Shown: positions 26,394-34,734, numbered from the stretch's first letter. The stretch is 64,000 nucleotides of DNA from Paracoccaceae bacterium (GCA_006226775.1 SBGD01000099.1:1-64000); one strand, 5' to 3'. Notes: generated by a model not told the origin, from the letters alone. Numbers and translations: made by a program.

Positions 26394-27941
26394 ATGCCCA
26401 TCGCCACGTCGGGACCGGCCCAGACCGACCCCCGCACCATCGCCATCGACACCCGGCGCATCCTGTCGCGCAAGCCCGCGCATTTCGGGGTGATCGACGT
26501 CGGCTCGAACTCGATGCGGCTGGTGGTCTATGATTCGCTGTCGCGGGCGCCCTTTCCGCGGTTCAACGAAAAGTCGCTGGTGGCGCTGGGCGACGGGCTG
26601 AACGAGACCGGCCATTTCACCGCCGAGACCATGGAGCACGCGCTTGGCGCGATGAGCCGGTTCAAGGCGATCGCCGACGCGATGGAGGTGCCGCGGGTGG
26701 ATGTGATCGCCACCGAGGCCATGCGGCGGGCCAAGAACGGCCCCGACCTGCTGGCGGCGATCCGCGCGCGCACAGGCTTCGAGCCGCGGCTGCTGAGCGG
26801 CGAGGAAGAGGCCACCTATGCCGCCCAGGGCGTGATCTCGGGCTTCTTTCAGCCGCGCGGGATCGTCGGCGATGTCGGCGGCGGCAGTCTCGAGATTGCC
26901 GAGGTGCTGGGCGACCGGGTCGGCGCGCGCAAGACCAGCATGCCGCTGGGCGCCCTGCCGGTGCGCGCGGTGATGGCGCAGGGGCTGGACGCGGCCAAGG
27001 CGCATGTCGACGCCATCCTCGATGCCAACCTGCCGCCGCTGCTGACCGAGCCCACCTTCTATGCCGTCGGCGGCGGCTGGCGGGCGCTGGCGCGCATCCA
27101 TATCGCGATGAACGACTGGCCGATCCCGGTGGTCCATGCCTATGAGCTCGAGGTGGCCGAGGTGGCCCGGCTGGCCAAGTCCATCGCCCAGATGACCCCC
27201 GAGGAGGTCTCGGCGCTGCCCGACATGCCGTCGCGGCGCACCCACACGCTGGCGGCCTCGGCGCTGGTGATGTGGCGGGTGCTGAAGAAGCTGAAACCCG
27301 ACCGGGTGGTGTTCTCTGCCCTGGGCCTGCGCGAGGGCTGGCTCTATGCGCAGTTGAGCGACGAGGAAAAATACCACGATCCGCTGATCGAGGGCGCGCT
27401 GGCCGCCGGCTTGCCGGATGCGCGGGTGGCCGAGTTCCCCGAGGCGCTGTCGCGCTGGACCGAGGATCTCTTTCCCGGCGAAACCCAAGGTGACCGGCGG
27501 CTGCGGCTGGCGGTCTGTGCGCTGACCGACATGGCCTGGCGCGATCACCAGAAGGTGCGCGCCCGCGAGAGTTTCCTGCGGATGCTGCAGTTTCCCTTCA
27601 TCGGCATCACCCACCCCGAACGCGCCTTTCTGGCCACGGCGATCATGGCGCGCTACGGCGGCAAGCCGGGCAAGGAGGACCTCGCGGCCATCGCCGTCCT
27701 GACGCCGAACCAGATCCAGAAGGCCGAATTCCTCGGTCGCGCCCTGCTTCTGGGCCACCGGTTCTCGGCCAGCGTGCCGGCGATCCTCGAACAGGCCCGG
27801 CTGGACGTGGCGGCGGACAAGGTCACGCTCGAGATCACCGGCACCTCGGAGGTGCCCGACAGCGACGCGGTTCAGACCCGGCTCACGCAGCTGGCCAAGG
27901 TCTTCGGGCTGGAATCGAACGTCAGGTCCGGCGACCCGTGA
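26394..27941 (+). CDS. ppx: Ppx/GppA family exopolyphosphatase
   Basis: 515 residues from the ATG at 26394, which has a GGAG Shine-Dalgarno; the frame is open for 42 codons upstream without homology. The ASKHA fold motifs are clear: GVIDVGSNSMRLVVYD (about 32-47), SGEEEATYAAQGV and GDVGGGSLEIAEV (about 160-172). The family degrades polyphosphate or the pppGpp phosphate end in the cytoplasm. The C-terminal region is an HD-like helical domain. Which activity dominates cannot be told from sequence. Confidence 0.9.
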   Translation: MPIATSGPAQTDPRTIAIDTRRILSRKPAHFGVIDVGSNSMRLVVYDSLSRAPFPRFNEKSLVALGDGLNETGHFTAETMEHALGAMSRFKAIADAMEVPRVDVIATEAMRRAKNGPDLLAAIRARTGFEPRLLSGEEEATYAAQGVISGFFQPRGIVGDVGGGSLEIAEVLGDRVGARKTSMPLGALPVRAVMAQGLDAAKAHVDAILDANLPPLLTEPTFYAVGGGWRALARIHIAMNDWPIPVVHAYELEVAEVARLAKSIAQMTPEEVSALPDMPSRRTHTLAASALVMWRVLKKLKPDRVVFSALGLREGWLYAQLSDEEKYHDPLIEGALAAGLPDARVAEFPEALSRWTEDLFPGETQGDRRLRLAVCALTDMAWRDHQKVRARESFLRMLQFPFIGITHPERAFLATAIMARYGGKPGKEDLAAIAVLTPNQIQKAEFLGRALLLGHRFSASVPAILEQARLDVAADKVTLEITGTSEVPDSDAVQTRLTQLAKVFGLESNVRSGDP

Positions 27942-28000
27942 CGATCAACGGGCCCGGCAGCGCGGCTTCTAATGTGGTCTGTGTGGCGGCGCGATGACCT

Positions 28001-28123
28001 TCAGGTGATCGCCATGCCGGTGGCGATCATTGTCGCCAGCAGAATACCATAAACCACAAACACCGCCGGCAAGGTGCCGGCACGGGTGCGCGCATCGCGG
28101 ATAAATTCGTCACGAGTCATCAT
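28001..28123 (-). CDS. Small single-span membrane protein (40 residues)
   Basis: A 40-codon frame starting with two consecutive Met codons, preceded by GAGGG about 5 bases upstream. A charged N-terminus (TRDEFIRDARTRAG) is followed by one hydrophobic helix (about residues 19-38). No homologue is recognised. The charged-then-hydrophobic pattern, a Shine-Dalgarno and isolation between two genes argue for a real small inner-membrane protein, but length alone makes it uncertain. Confidence 0.55.
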   Translation of the reverse strand: MMTRDEFIRDARTRAGTLPAVFVVYGILLATMIATGMAIT

Positions 28124-28497
28124 GGTGCCCTCCCGGGTCTGAATGGTATCCGGCTCAGGGAGCCCGACCTCACAATCCGCATCTAGGATTTCCATTCGAG
28201 TCGGGCAAGCCCTGTTGCCCTGCCTGCCATGCAGCGGGCGCAACCCGGCCATGCGCTGTGTGCAAATGGCGACAGGCGTGCCGCAATTGGCCATCGAATG
28301 TTCGGAATTCGCCCCCCGGCCCTTGCAGGCAAGGGATCGCCGCGGGTCGGCACGCGGATCAGGGGCGGCGGAAATCCCGTGACGCGCGGCCTTCATAAAG
28401 CGCCCGAATCACCGGGCGTCGGGGCGGCAGGGGCAAAGAGGAGGCGGTGATGACCATCCCCCACAGACGGTCATCACGCCTCCCCCCTGGCATCGGG
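28124..28497. other. 374-base stretch without a convincing gene
   Basis: The stretch holds the terminator-like hairpin of the DUF6455 run (28441-28482), a short perfect palindrome CCCTTGCAGGCAAGGG (28320-28335), and presumably the promoter of the small membrane protein gene. Open frames here lack a Shine-Dalgarno and domain-like composition. Nothing else is seen. Confidence 0.6.
28441..28482 (-). terminator. Hairpin after the DUF6455 gene run
   Basis: Arms GAGGCGGTGATGACC (28441-28455) and GGTCATCACGCCTC (28469-28482) pair along their length with one bulged base; on the minus strand a CTCCTCTTTG stretch follows. It begins 15 bases after the stop of the last DUF6455 gene. Confidence 0.55.
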
Positions 28498-28755
28498 TCA
28501 ATGCGTGAACGCGCTGAACACCGATCCATTGGCGCATCCCGGCGGCGGCGTGTCGCGGCAGGCGTGGCTCTTGGCCAGCCAGGCCTGGCACGGGCCCACC
28601 AGCGGGCAGGCGCGGCAACGGGTCACCATGCTGGAATAGGTCTCTGGCGCCAGTTCGCCCTTGCGCAGCGCATCGCTCAGGCTGATGCCCATCGCCCGGG
28701 CCACGCTGCGTGTCATGAAAAAGTGCAAGGACGGATCGCCCAACGATGCGGTCAT
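28498..28755 (-). CDS. DUF6455 family small Cys protein (third of three)
   Basis: 85 residues. It follows the family plan: a short helical head and a Cys block C-x2-C-x5-C-x17-C (CRAC, then C in GPC, then C in PGC), plus an additional Cys (SHAC). Four conserved cysteines suggest a metal or Fe-S site, though this is inference. A GGAGG Shine-Dalgarno precedes the ATG, which overlaps the stop of the damaged paralogue upstream (ATGA). It is the last gene of the run. Confidence 0.8.
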   Translation of the reverse strand: MTASLGDPSLHFFMTRSVARAMGISLSDALRKGELAPETYSSMVTRCRACPLVGPCQAWLAKSHACRDTPPPGCANGSVFSAFTH

Positions 28756-29060
28756 CCCAGGCCACCTCCGAAAATAGCGCGCGCAGGGCAGTCACCCCGG
28801 CGCGGTTGAAACATTCGTGCGGCGCGCGTAGCCTCTGGTCGGCCCGGATCTGGCGGTCGGCAAGGGCCTTGCAGCCGCACAGCCAGTCGCAGCGGCGGCA
28901 CCGCTCGACCATCCCGGCCCAGTCCGGCGGGCCGAGCGCGCCGTCGTCCCCGCGCGCGGAGCGCGCCATCGTCGAAGGCCGATACCGCCTCCGCCCCGGT
29001 GGCCGGCAGCATGGTCTGGAGCTTCCAGGAATGCAGCATCCGGGGTCCGAGCCGTGTCAT
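28752..29060 (-). pseudogene. DUF6455 family gene, frameshifted by an imperfect 25-bp tandem duplication
   Basis: The frame from the ATG at 29060 encodes a normal DUF6455 head (MTRLGPRMLHSWKLQTMLPATG...AFDDGAL), then loses similarity. The family Cys block (MVERCRRCDWLCGC...HEC) continues in the +1-shifted frame from about 28948. At the junction GACGATGGCGCGCTC (28973-28959) recurs as GACGACGGCGCGCTC (28948-28934), an offset of 25 bases, which is not a multiple of three. Removing one copy restores AFDDGALGPPDWAGMVERC. The shifted frame then has no stop before the next gene, so a second lesion near the 3' end is likely. Confidence 0.7.
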
Positions 29061-29080
29061 CGGCGCCTCCTTGCGGGCGG

Positions 29081-29338
29081 TCAGAATTTCAGCAGGTCAT
29101 CGAACAGCGTGGCATTGCGGCAATAGGACGGGGTCTCGGCCACCGGGCCCCGGTTTTCGGCAAGCCAGTTGGCGCAATCGCCGGGATTGGTGCAATTGGT
29201 ACAGCTGAGGACGGATTCGGCGACCTCGGCGCTGGAGATATTGCCGCGCAGGACCTGTTCTTCCATGTCGATCCCGCGCGTCTCGGCCATCTTGTCCATC
29301 AGGACCGCGTGGCGTTTGATCTGATCGGGGTGCAGCAT
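29081..29338 (-). CDS. DUF6455 family small Cys protein (first of three)
   Basis: 85 residues from the ATG at 29338, which has an AAGGA Shine-Dalgarno; an upstream Met in frame lacks one. The Cys block reads C-x2-C-x5-C-x17-C (SCTNC, GDC, SYC). It leads a run of three paralogues on the minus strand and has an FNR-like box 63 bases upstream of its start. Role unknown; the conserved cysteines and the FNR-like site suggest an oxygen- or redox-linked function. Confidence 0.82.
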   Translation of the reverse strand: MLHPDQIKRHAVLMDKMAETRGIDMEEQVLRGNISSAEVAESVLSCTNCTNPGDCANWLAENRGPVAETPSYCRNATLFDDLLKF

Positions 29339-29400
29339 GGCTTGTCCTTCCTTGCACGGTTGCATCGGAGACCAGCCTAGGCGATCCGCGCCGCGCCGCT

Positions 29401-29414
29401 TTGATTTGAGTCAA
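29401..29414. promoter_or_regulatory. FNR/anaerobox-like site upstream of the DUF6455 genes
   Basis: TTGATTTGAGTCAA matches the FNR consensus TTGAT-N4-ATCAA at nine of ten positions. On the minus strand a -10-like TAGGCT (29380-29375) is placed so that the site would be centred near -40, the usual class II activator position. Confidence 0.6.
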
Positions 29415-29447
29415 AAACGCCCCCGCCGGGCGCCCTGCCGGCGCGGC

Positions 29448-30164
29448 TCAGAGCGCTTCGGCCACCCGGCGCACGGTCTCGATCCGGGCGGCATTGGGCG
29501 GATGGGTGCCGAGGAACCGGTTGCCGGGGTCGGGGATGCGGCCGAAGAATTCCGCGCCGCGCACCGGGTCATAGCCGGCGCGAAAGGCGATCACCGTGCC
29601 CAGCGCATCGGCCTCCAGCTCGAAGGTCTTGGTGAAGCTGCGCCGGCCCAGCGCCGCGCCCAGCTCCAGCCCGGCGCGGATCGCGGCATCGTCGCCGCCC
29701 GCCATCTCGGCCACCCCGCCCAGCGCCTGCGCGCCCAGCGCCGCCTTGGCGCGGGCACGTTCGACATGGCCGGCAATGTGATGCGCCGCCTCATGGCCCA
29801 TGATGAAGGCCAGCTCATCGGCATTGCGCACCGCGAGGATCAACGCGAGGTTGAAGGCCAGCAGCGGCTGGCCGTCCCGCGCGACGGTGTGAAAGGCATT
29901 GGGCGGCTGGCCGTAGCGGTCGTCGATCACGATCTGGAAATCGCAGGGCCCCTGCGGACGGCGCTTGCGGCATTCGGCTTCGGCCACCGGCTCGACCGTG
30001 CTGACGACCTCGATGAACTGCCGCGCGGCGGCATCCGCCTGGCGCCGGATCTCGGCCTGGGTCAGGGCCGAAGGCTCGCCGTCGGGCTCGGGCTGCGGAA
30101 CCGGGGGCACCGCGGCACAGGCAGAGAGCAGCAGGAGGGCGAGGAGCGCGGCGATACGGGTCAT
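29448..30164 (-). CDS. M48 family metalloprotease lipoprotein
   Basis: 238 residues from the ATG at 30164. A lipoprotein signal (MTRIAALLALLLLSAC, lipobox LSAC with the Cys at about 16) precedes the peptidase domain with the zinc motif HEAAH (about residues 122-126) and a downstream ELEAD Glu ligand. Such single-domain M48 lipoproteins (BepA/LoiP-like) act in the periplasm on outer-membrane or misfolded proteins. It lies upstream of the FNR-like site on the same strand. Confidence 0.88.
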   Translation of the reverse strand: MTRIAALLALLLLSACAAVPPVPQPEPDGEPSALTQAEIRRQADAAARQFIEVVSTVEPVAEAECRKRRPQGPCDFQIVIDDRYGQPPNAFHTVARDGQPLLAFNLALILAVRNADELAFIMGHEAAHHIAGHVERARAKAALGAQALGGVAEMAGGDDAAIRAGLELGAALGRRSFTKTFELEADALGTVIAFRAGYDPVRGAEFFGRIPDPGNRFLGTHPPNAARIETVRRVAEAL

Positions 30165-30277
30165 GTCAGGCGGCAATCTAGAGCCGCTTGGCCGCGGGGG
30201 CCAGAGCCTGCGGAGCCGGTAGCGGGGAATTGCGCATCCGTGGTTGCAAGTGCCCGGCCAGCGGCTAGTGTCGGGGC

Positions 30278-30517
30278 ATGTTCAGCATCGAGCACGAATT
30301 CGACGCCACGATCGTCACCCTGGTCGACGAGGGCGAGGCCCCGCTCCAGGAAGACGTGATCCTGCACGGCTTTGCCGAATGCATCACGGTGGAGCAATAC
30401 GACCCGCGCGAGGACAGGGTACACAAGGTGACCCTGTCGATCACCCAGATGCGCGACCTGGCCGAGGCGATCAACCTGCCCGAAGGCGTCTACCGGCGGC
30501 CCGAAGAGGAGCAGTAG
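30278..30517 (+). CDS. Small acidic conserved-looking hypothetical protein
   Basis: 79 residues, acidic, with a beta-rich start (MFSIEHEFDATIVTLVDEG) and a helical second half ending in an Asp/Glu-rich tail. There is no signal peptide, membrane helix or recognised domain. It is divergent from the M48 gene. Codon usage and the lack of a competing frame support coding. Confidence 0.65.
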   Translation: MFSIEHEFDATIVTLVDEGEAPLQEDVILHGFAECITVEQYDPREDRVHKVTLSITQMRDLAEAINLPEGVYRRPEEEQ

Positions 30518-30552
30518 GCCCGGCGCGGCCCCTGTCGGTTTGTCGCGCCCCC

Positions 30553-30573
30553 GCCCCGGACCTGCTCCGGGGC
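30553..30573. repeat. 21-bp dispersed palindrome, copy A
   Basis: GCCCCGGA-N5-TCCGGGGC. Read on the minus strand it differs from the copy at 60541 by a single loop base. It lies in the gap between the 79-residue gene and the DUF167 gene, just before copy B. Confidence 0.8.
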
Positions 30574-30606
30574 CTCCGGGCGGGGGTGGCCGGGGTTGGC
30601 CATGAG

Positions 30607-30627
30607 GTCCCGGATCAGGTCCGGGAC
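30607..30627. repeat. 21-bp dispersed palindrome, copy B
   Basis: GTCCCGGA-TCAGG-TCCGGGAC. Compared with the other copies one base pair in the stem has changed on both sides (C:G to T:A), so the palindrome is preserved. Flanking bases (TTGGC.. TGAGG before it) also match the copy at 60541. Confidence 0.8.
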
Positions 30628-30655
30628 GCGGATCGCCGGTGGCAGGGCCGCGCTG

Positions 30656-30913
30656 TTACTCCACCCGGAAGATCTTGTCGCGCGCGCTGGCCCCGCGGAC
30701 CAGCACCAGGCGCGTCTTGGCCACCCCCAGCGCCTTGGCGAGAAGCTTTTGCACCGCCGCATTGGCCTTGCCGTCCTCGGGCGGGGCGGTGACACGCACC
30801 GCGATCCGGCCCTCCTCCTCGGCCACCGCGTTGCGCGCGGCGCGGGGGGTGACGCGCACGGCGATTTCGGTGCCGGGGCGGGCGAGACGGGACAGATCGG
30901 GCAGGTTTTTCAT
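30656..30913 (-). CDS. DUF167 (YggU) family protein
   Basis: 85 residues from the ATG at 30913. The family core is evident: VRVTPRAARNAV (about 18-29), IAVRVTAPPEDGKANAAVQKLLAKALGV, and the LVRGASARDKIFRV ending. The cytoplasmic fold is known, the function is not. No good Shine-Dalgarno is visible; the frame extends upstream, but the family start fits this Met. Divergent from the nitroreductase gene. Confidence 0.85.
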   Translation of the reverse strand: MKNLPDLSRLARPGTEIAVRVTPRAARNAVAEEEGRIAVRVTAPPEDGKANAAVQKLLAKALGVAKTRLVLVRGASARDKIFRVE

Positions 30914-30998
30914 GCCCCGGGGATAAACCGGACCGCCCGGGCTTGAAACCCGCGGCGTGGCGCGTGACATATGCGGGCAGATCCACAGGAGAGCGCTC

Positions 30999-31577
30999 AT
31001 GCCCGAGGTCAATACCGCCGCACTGGAATTCCTGCTCAGCCGCCGCTCGCGGCCGGCCAAGACATTGCGGGCCCCGGCCCCGGATCGCGCCGCCCTTGGG
31101 CCGATCCTGACCGCGGCGGCGCGCAGCCCCGATCACGGCAAGCTCGAGCCCTGGCGCTTCATCGTGCTGGAGCGCCCGGCGCTGGACCGGCTGTCGGCGC
31201 TGGCGGTGGCCCGCGGCACCGCGCTGGGGCTGGACCCGGACCAGGTCGAGAAGACCCGCACCACCTATGCCGACAGCCCGCTGGCGGTGGTCGTGGTCTC
31301 GGCGCCGATCGCGTCGCAAAAGGTGCCGGAGGTCGAGCAGCTCTATTCCGCCGGGGCGGTCTGCCTGTCGCTGCTGAACGCGGCGCTGGCCTCGGGCTGG
31401 GGGGCGAACTGGCTCTCGGGCTGGGCCAGCCATGACCGTGGCTTCGTGGAAGAGGGGCTGGGCCTTGCGCCGGGCGAATCCGTGGCCGGGATCATCCACA
31501 TCGGCACCGAGCGCGCCGCCCCGCCGGAACGCCCGCGCCCGGACCTGGAGCAGAAGACGCAGTGGATGTCGGAATGA
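30999..31577 (+). CDS. Nitroreductase family protein
   Basis: 192 residues from the ATG at 30999 (AGGAGAG Shine-Dalgarno). FMN-binding features of the YdjA/minimal nitroreductase group are present: RRSRPAKTLRAPAP near residue 15, the AARSPDHGKLEPWRFIV segment (about 44-60), and GWGANWLSG (about 136-144). Cytoplasmic NAD(P)H-dependent reduction is expected; the substrate is unknown. Its stop overlaps the start of the next gene (ATGA). Confidence 0.88.
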   Translation: MPEVNTAALEFLLSRRSRPAKTLRAPAPDRAALGPILTAAARSPDHGKLEPWRFIVLERPALDRLSALAVARGTALGLDPDQVEKTRTTYADSPLAVVVVSAPIASQKVPEVEQLYSAGAVCLSLLNAALASGWGANWLSGWASHDRGFVEEGLGLAPGESVAGIIHIGTERAAPPERPRPDLEQKTQWMSE

Positions 31578-32266
31578 TCTTTGCCGCTTTCGTCAAGTCG
31601 CTCTCCCAGCTCGACGATCCGCGCTTTCGCCGGGTGCTGTTGCTCGGGATCGGGCTGACCCTGGCGCTGCTGGTCGGCGCCTATGCCGGGCTGCTCTGGC
31701 TGATCGAATGGCTGACCGGCGAGACGATGCACCTGCCGCTGGTGGGCGAGGTGACCTGGGTCGGCGATCTGCTGAGCATCGGCTCGCTGCTGTTCATGGT
31801 GGTGCTCTCGGCCGTGCTGATGATCCCGGTGGCCTCGGCCATCACCTCGATGTTCCTCGACGAGGTCGCCCAGGCCGTCGAGGACCGCCATTACCCGCAA
31901 CTGCCCGCCGCCGACCCGGTGCCTTTCGGCGATGCGGTGCGCGACACGCTGAACTTCCTCGGGGTGCTGATCGCGGCGAACCTGCTGGCCTTCATCCTCT
32001 ATGCCTTCCTGCCCTTCATGGCCCCGATCATCTTCTGGGGGCTCAACGGCTTTCTGCTGGGGCGGGAATATTTCACCCTGGCCGCAATGCGCCGCATCGG
32101 CCGCGATGGTGCCAAGCGGATGCGGCGCAGGCATATCGGCACCATCTGGCTGGCCGGGGTGCTGATGGCCATGCCCCTGAGCATCCCCCTCATCAACCTG
32201 CTGATCCCGATCCTCGGCGCCGCGACCTTCACCCATATCTTTCACGGGTTGCACCAACGCGGCTGA
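31574..32266 (+). CDS. CysZ/EI24-like integral membrane protein
   Basis: 230 residues with four to five hydrophobic segments and the EI24-domain layout (PVASAITSMFLDEVAQAVEDRHYP and GREYFTLAAMRRIGRDGAKRMRRRH). CysZ proteins are linked to sulfate entry for cysteine synthesis. I chose the ATG at 31574, which overlaps the nitroreductase stop; a GTG four codons earlier is possible. The two genes probably form an operon. Confidence 0.8.
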   Translation: MIFAAFVKSLSQLDDPRFRRVLLLGIGLTLALLVGAYAGLLWLIEWLTGETMHLPLVGEVTWVGDLLSIGSLLFMVVLSAVLMIPVASAITSMFLDEVAQAVEDRHYPQLPAADPVPFGDAVRDTLNFLGVLIAANLLAFILYAFLPFMAPIIFWGLNGFLLGREYFTLAAMRRIGRDGAKRMRRRHIGTIWLAGVLMAMPLSIPLINLLIPILGAATFTHIFHGLHQRG

Positions 32267-32435
32267 CCTTGCCCCGCGACGAGAACCCGCGCGCCACCCC
32301 GCGAGGGCCCGGGTCTTCTTCTCTTATCGAATACGACGGGGCTCCCCCGGGGGTTAGACACCAGATGCGCAATCGGCCTTGCGCGACCCGGCAGCCATGG
32401 CGCAGGCTGGCGGCATTCGCTGCAACGGACCCGTG

Positions 32436-34415
32436 ATGACCTTCCCCCATGTGTTCACCCCGCTGGAGTTGCGCCACCGGACGCTGAAGAACCGCATCGT
32501 CTTCGGCGCCCATACCACCAACATGGCCCGGGGCGGCCTGCCGGGCGACCAGCACCTGGCCTATTACCTCGAGCGTGCCCTGGGCGGCGCCGCGATGATC
32601 GTGGTCGAGCCGATGCCGGTGAATGCCGAGGCGGTGCTGACCCGGGGCAATTTCCGCCATTCCTCGGACGCGGTGATCCCGCATTTCGCCCGCATCACCG
32701 AGGCCTGCAAGGCCCATGGCACAGTGATGATCCAGCAGCTTTACCATGTCGGCGCCCATGGCGACTGGGACAATTCCTGGCGGGCCAATGTCTCGCCCTC
32801 GGGCGGGCCGAGCTATCACGACACCGACGGCTCGCGCGCCCTGACCGAGGCCGAGATCGAAGCGACCATTGCCGATTTCGTCGCCGCGGCGGTCCGCTGC
32901 CGGAAGGCGGGGTTCGACGGGGTCGAGGTCTGGGCCGCCTATCATTGCCTGCTCGATCAGTTCTGGACGCCCTTCTCCAACCACCGCACGGACCGTTGGG
33001 GCGGCACGCTGGCGAATCGCACAAGGCTCTCGCGCGAGATCCTGCGGCGGATCCGGGCGGCCTGTGGCGAAGCGTTCATCATCGGGCTGGCGGTCAATGA
33101 CGATGCGGAGGTGCCGGTCTGCCTGAACCGCGACGAGATGGTCGGGGTCGTGGCGCTGCACGATGCCGAGGGCTGCATGGATTACGTCACCGTCGGATCC
33201 GGCAGCTATTTCGATTTCCACAAGCTCCTGCCCTCGTTCCAGTACCCCGAGAACCTGGGCGCCGACCTGGCCTCGCTGCTGAAGGCGGCCGGTCTGAAGG
33301 CCAAGGTCACGGCCGAGGCCAATATCCGCACGCCGGAGAACGCCAACACCCTGCTGGGCGCCGGCCAGGCCGACCTGATGTCCATCGTGCGCGGCCAGAT
33401 CGCCGATCCGCACCTGGTGGCCAAGGCCGAGGCCGGGCGGGCCGAGGACATCCGCGGGTGCCTGTCGTGCAACCAGCAATGCTGGGGGCGGCGGGGGCGC
33501 GATTACTACATCTCCTGCCTGGTGAACCCCTCCGCGGGCCATGAACACCTCTGGGGCGGCGACCGGTTTCAGCCCGCCGAACCCCCGCGGCACATCCTTG
33601 TCGTCGGCGGCGGCCCCGCGGGCTGCGAAGTCGCGCGGGTGGCGGCGGAACGCGGCCATCGTGTGACCCTGCTTGAGGCCGCGCCGCAGCTGGGCGGGCA
33701 GTTCCGCCTGGCCGGGCTGCAACCGCGACGCGGCCAGATCACCGAGTTGATCCACTGGTACGGGCGCCAGCTTGACCGGCTGGGGGTCGAGGTCCGGTTC
33801 AATTGCCATGCCGAGGCCGGGGAGATTGCCGGTTTGGGTGCCGATGCCGTGGTACTTGCCACCGGCGCGCAGCCGCCCGGCACCGGGTTTCAGAAGGCCC
33901 TGCCGCATGTCCCGGCGATGCCCGGGGTCGAGGCCGCCAATGTCTGGTCCGCCGAGGAGGTGATGGGCCGCGCGGCGCGCCCCGGCCCGCGGGTGATCGT
34001 GCTGGACGAAGGCGGAGACTGGCGCGGCATCGGCACCGCCTGGCACCTGGCCGAGGCGGGCCACGCGGTGACCATCGTCACCCCCGACGCCATGGTGGGC
34101 CGCGCTCTGGTGCGCTCGGCCACGGATGTGCCCGCGCGCCGGACGCTGGCGCGGCTGGGCGTGCGCTTCGAGACCGAGAGCGCGGTGACGGGATGGGAGG
34201 GGGGCGGCGCCGAGATCACCTCGCTTCTGACCGGCGCGGCGGCGCGGATCGAGGCCGATGCGCTGGTGCTGGCGACCGGCAACCGCGCCGATCCGACGCT
34301 GTTCGAGGCGCTCTGCGCGCTTGGCCTGGCGCCGCTGCGGATCGGCGACGCCAGCGCGCCGCGCCTGGCCGCGGCGGCGATCCACGAGGGGCGGCTCACC
34401 GGGCTGCGCCTCTGA
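32436..34415 (+). CDS. FAD/FMN/4Fe-4S oxidoreductase of the old yellow enzyme-trimethylamine dehydrogenase family
   Basis: 659 residues. An FMN barrel (about 1-340) is followed by a complete cluster motif C342-x2-C345-x3-C349-x11-C361 and an FAD/NAD(P) domain (VVGGGPAGCEVA at about 390-401). It shares its architecture with the enzyme at 8505-10550, but here all four cluster cysteines remain. The substrate is unknown; dienoyl-CoA reductases and N-demethylases share this plan. It stands alone, with the DUF1467 gene convergent downstream. Confidence 0.85.
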   Translation: MTFPHVFTPLELRHRTLKNRIVFGAHTTNMARGGLPGDQHLAYYLERALGGAAMIVVEPMPVNAEAVLTRGNFRHSSDAVIPHFARITEACKAHGTVMIQQLYHVGAHGDWDNSWRANVSPSGGPSYHDTDGSRALTEAEIEATIADFVAAAVRCRKAGFDGVEVWAAYHCLLDQFWTPFSNHRTDRWGGTLANRTRLSREILRRIRAACGEAFIIGLAVNDDAEVPVCLNRDEMVGVVALHDAEGCMDYVTVGSGSYFDFHKLLPSFQYPENLGADLASLLKAAGLKAKVTAEANIRTPENANTLLGAGQADLMSIVRGQIADPHLVAKAEAGRAEDIRGCLSCNQQCWGRRGRDYYISCLVNPSAGHEHLWGGDRFQPAEPPRHILVVGGGPAGCEVARVAAERGHRVTLLEAAPQLGGQFRLAGLQPRRGQITELIHWYGRQLDRLGVEVRFNCHAEAGEIAGLGADAVVLATGAQPPGTGFQKALPHVPAMPGVEAANVWSAEEVMGRAARPGPRVIVLDEGGDWRGIGTAWHLAEAGHAVTIVTPDAMVGRALVRSATDVPARRTLARLGVRFETESAVTGWEGGGAEITSLLTGAAARIEADALVLATGNRADPTLFEALCALGLAPLRIGDASAPRLAAAAIHEGRLTGLRL

Positions 34416-34446
34416 CCCCGCCCGGCCACCAGCGGGCGCAGGCGCC

Positions 34447-34734
34447 TCACTCGGCGGTGGGCGGGTGCATGCGCTGGAACATCCAGTTGTCGATGTCGCG
34501 CACGGTGATGACCTCGAAGACGATCACCGCCGAGATCACCGCCCAGAGCACAAGGGCGATCCCGGTGGTGATCCAGGCCTTGCGCTTGAGGTTGTGGACC
34601 TGCGGCGCGCCGGCATGGGTGCCTGGGGCGATCTCGCCCAGGTCGCCCTGGGTCTGGACGCGGAAGGGAATCACCACCAGGAAGGTCAGGAACCAGAGCA
34701 CGGCATACAGAACGAGGGCTGAGGTGATGGCCAT
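34447..34734 (-). CDS. DUF1467 family membrane protein
   Basis: 95 residues with two membrane helices (about 3-25 and 52-75) separated by a polar loop containing a GEIAPGTHAGAP segment. This small family is largely restricted to alphaproteobacteria and its function is unknown. It begins two bases after the stop of the methylmalonyl-CoA epimerase gene, an association often seen in this group. Confidence 0.88.
   Translation of the reverse strand: MAITSALVLYAVLWFLTFLVVIPFRVQTQGDLGEIAPGTHAGAPQVHNLKRKAWITTGIALVLWAVISAVIVFEVITVRDIDNWMFQRMHPPTAE

Noticed and set aside
28409-28969. A 186-codon minus-strand frame containing a DUF6455 Cys block
   Set aside because: Only the first third is family-like; it continues out of frame through the next gene. 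It is better explained as the shifted half of the broken DUF6455 gene.
32297-32345. Possible hairpin downstream of the CysZ-like gene
   Set aside because: The complementary arms are short and interrupted and no T-run follows a paired stem.
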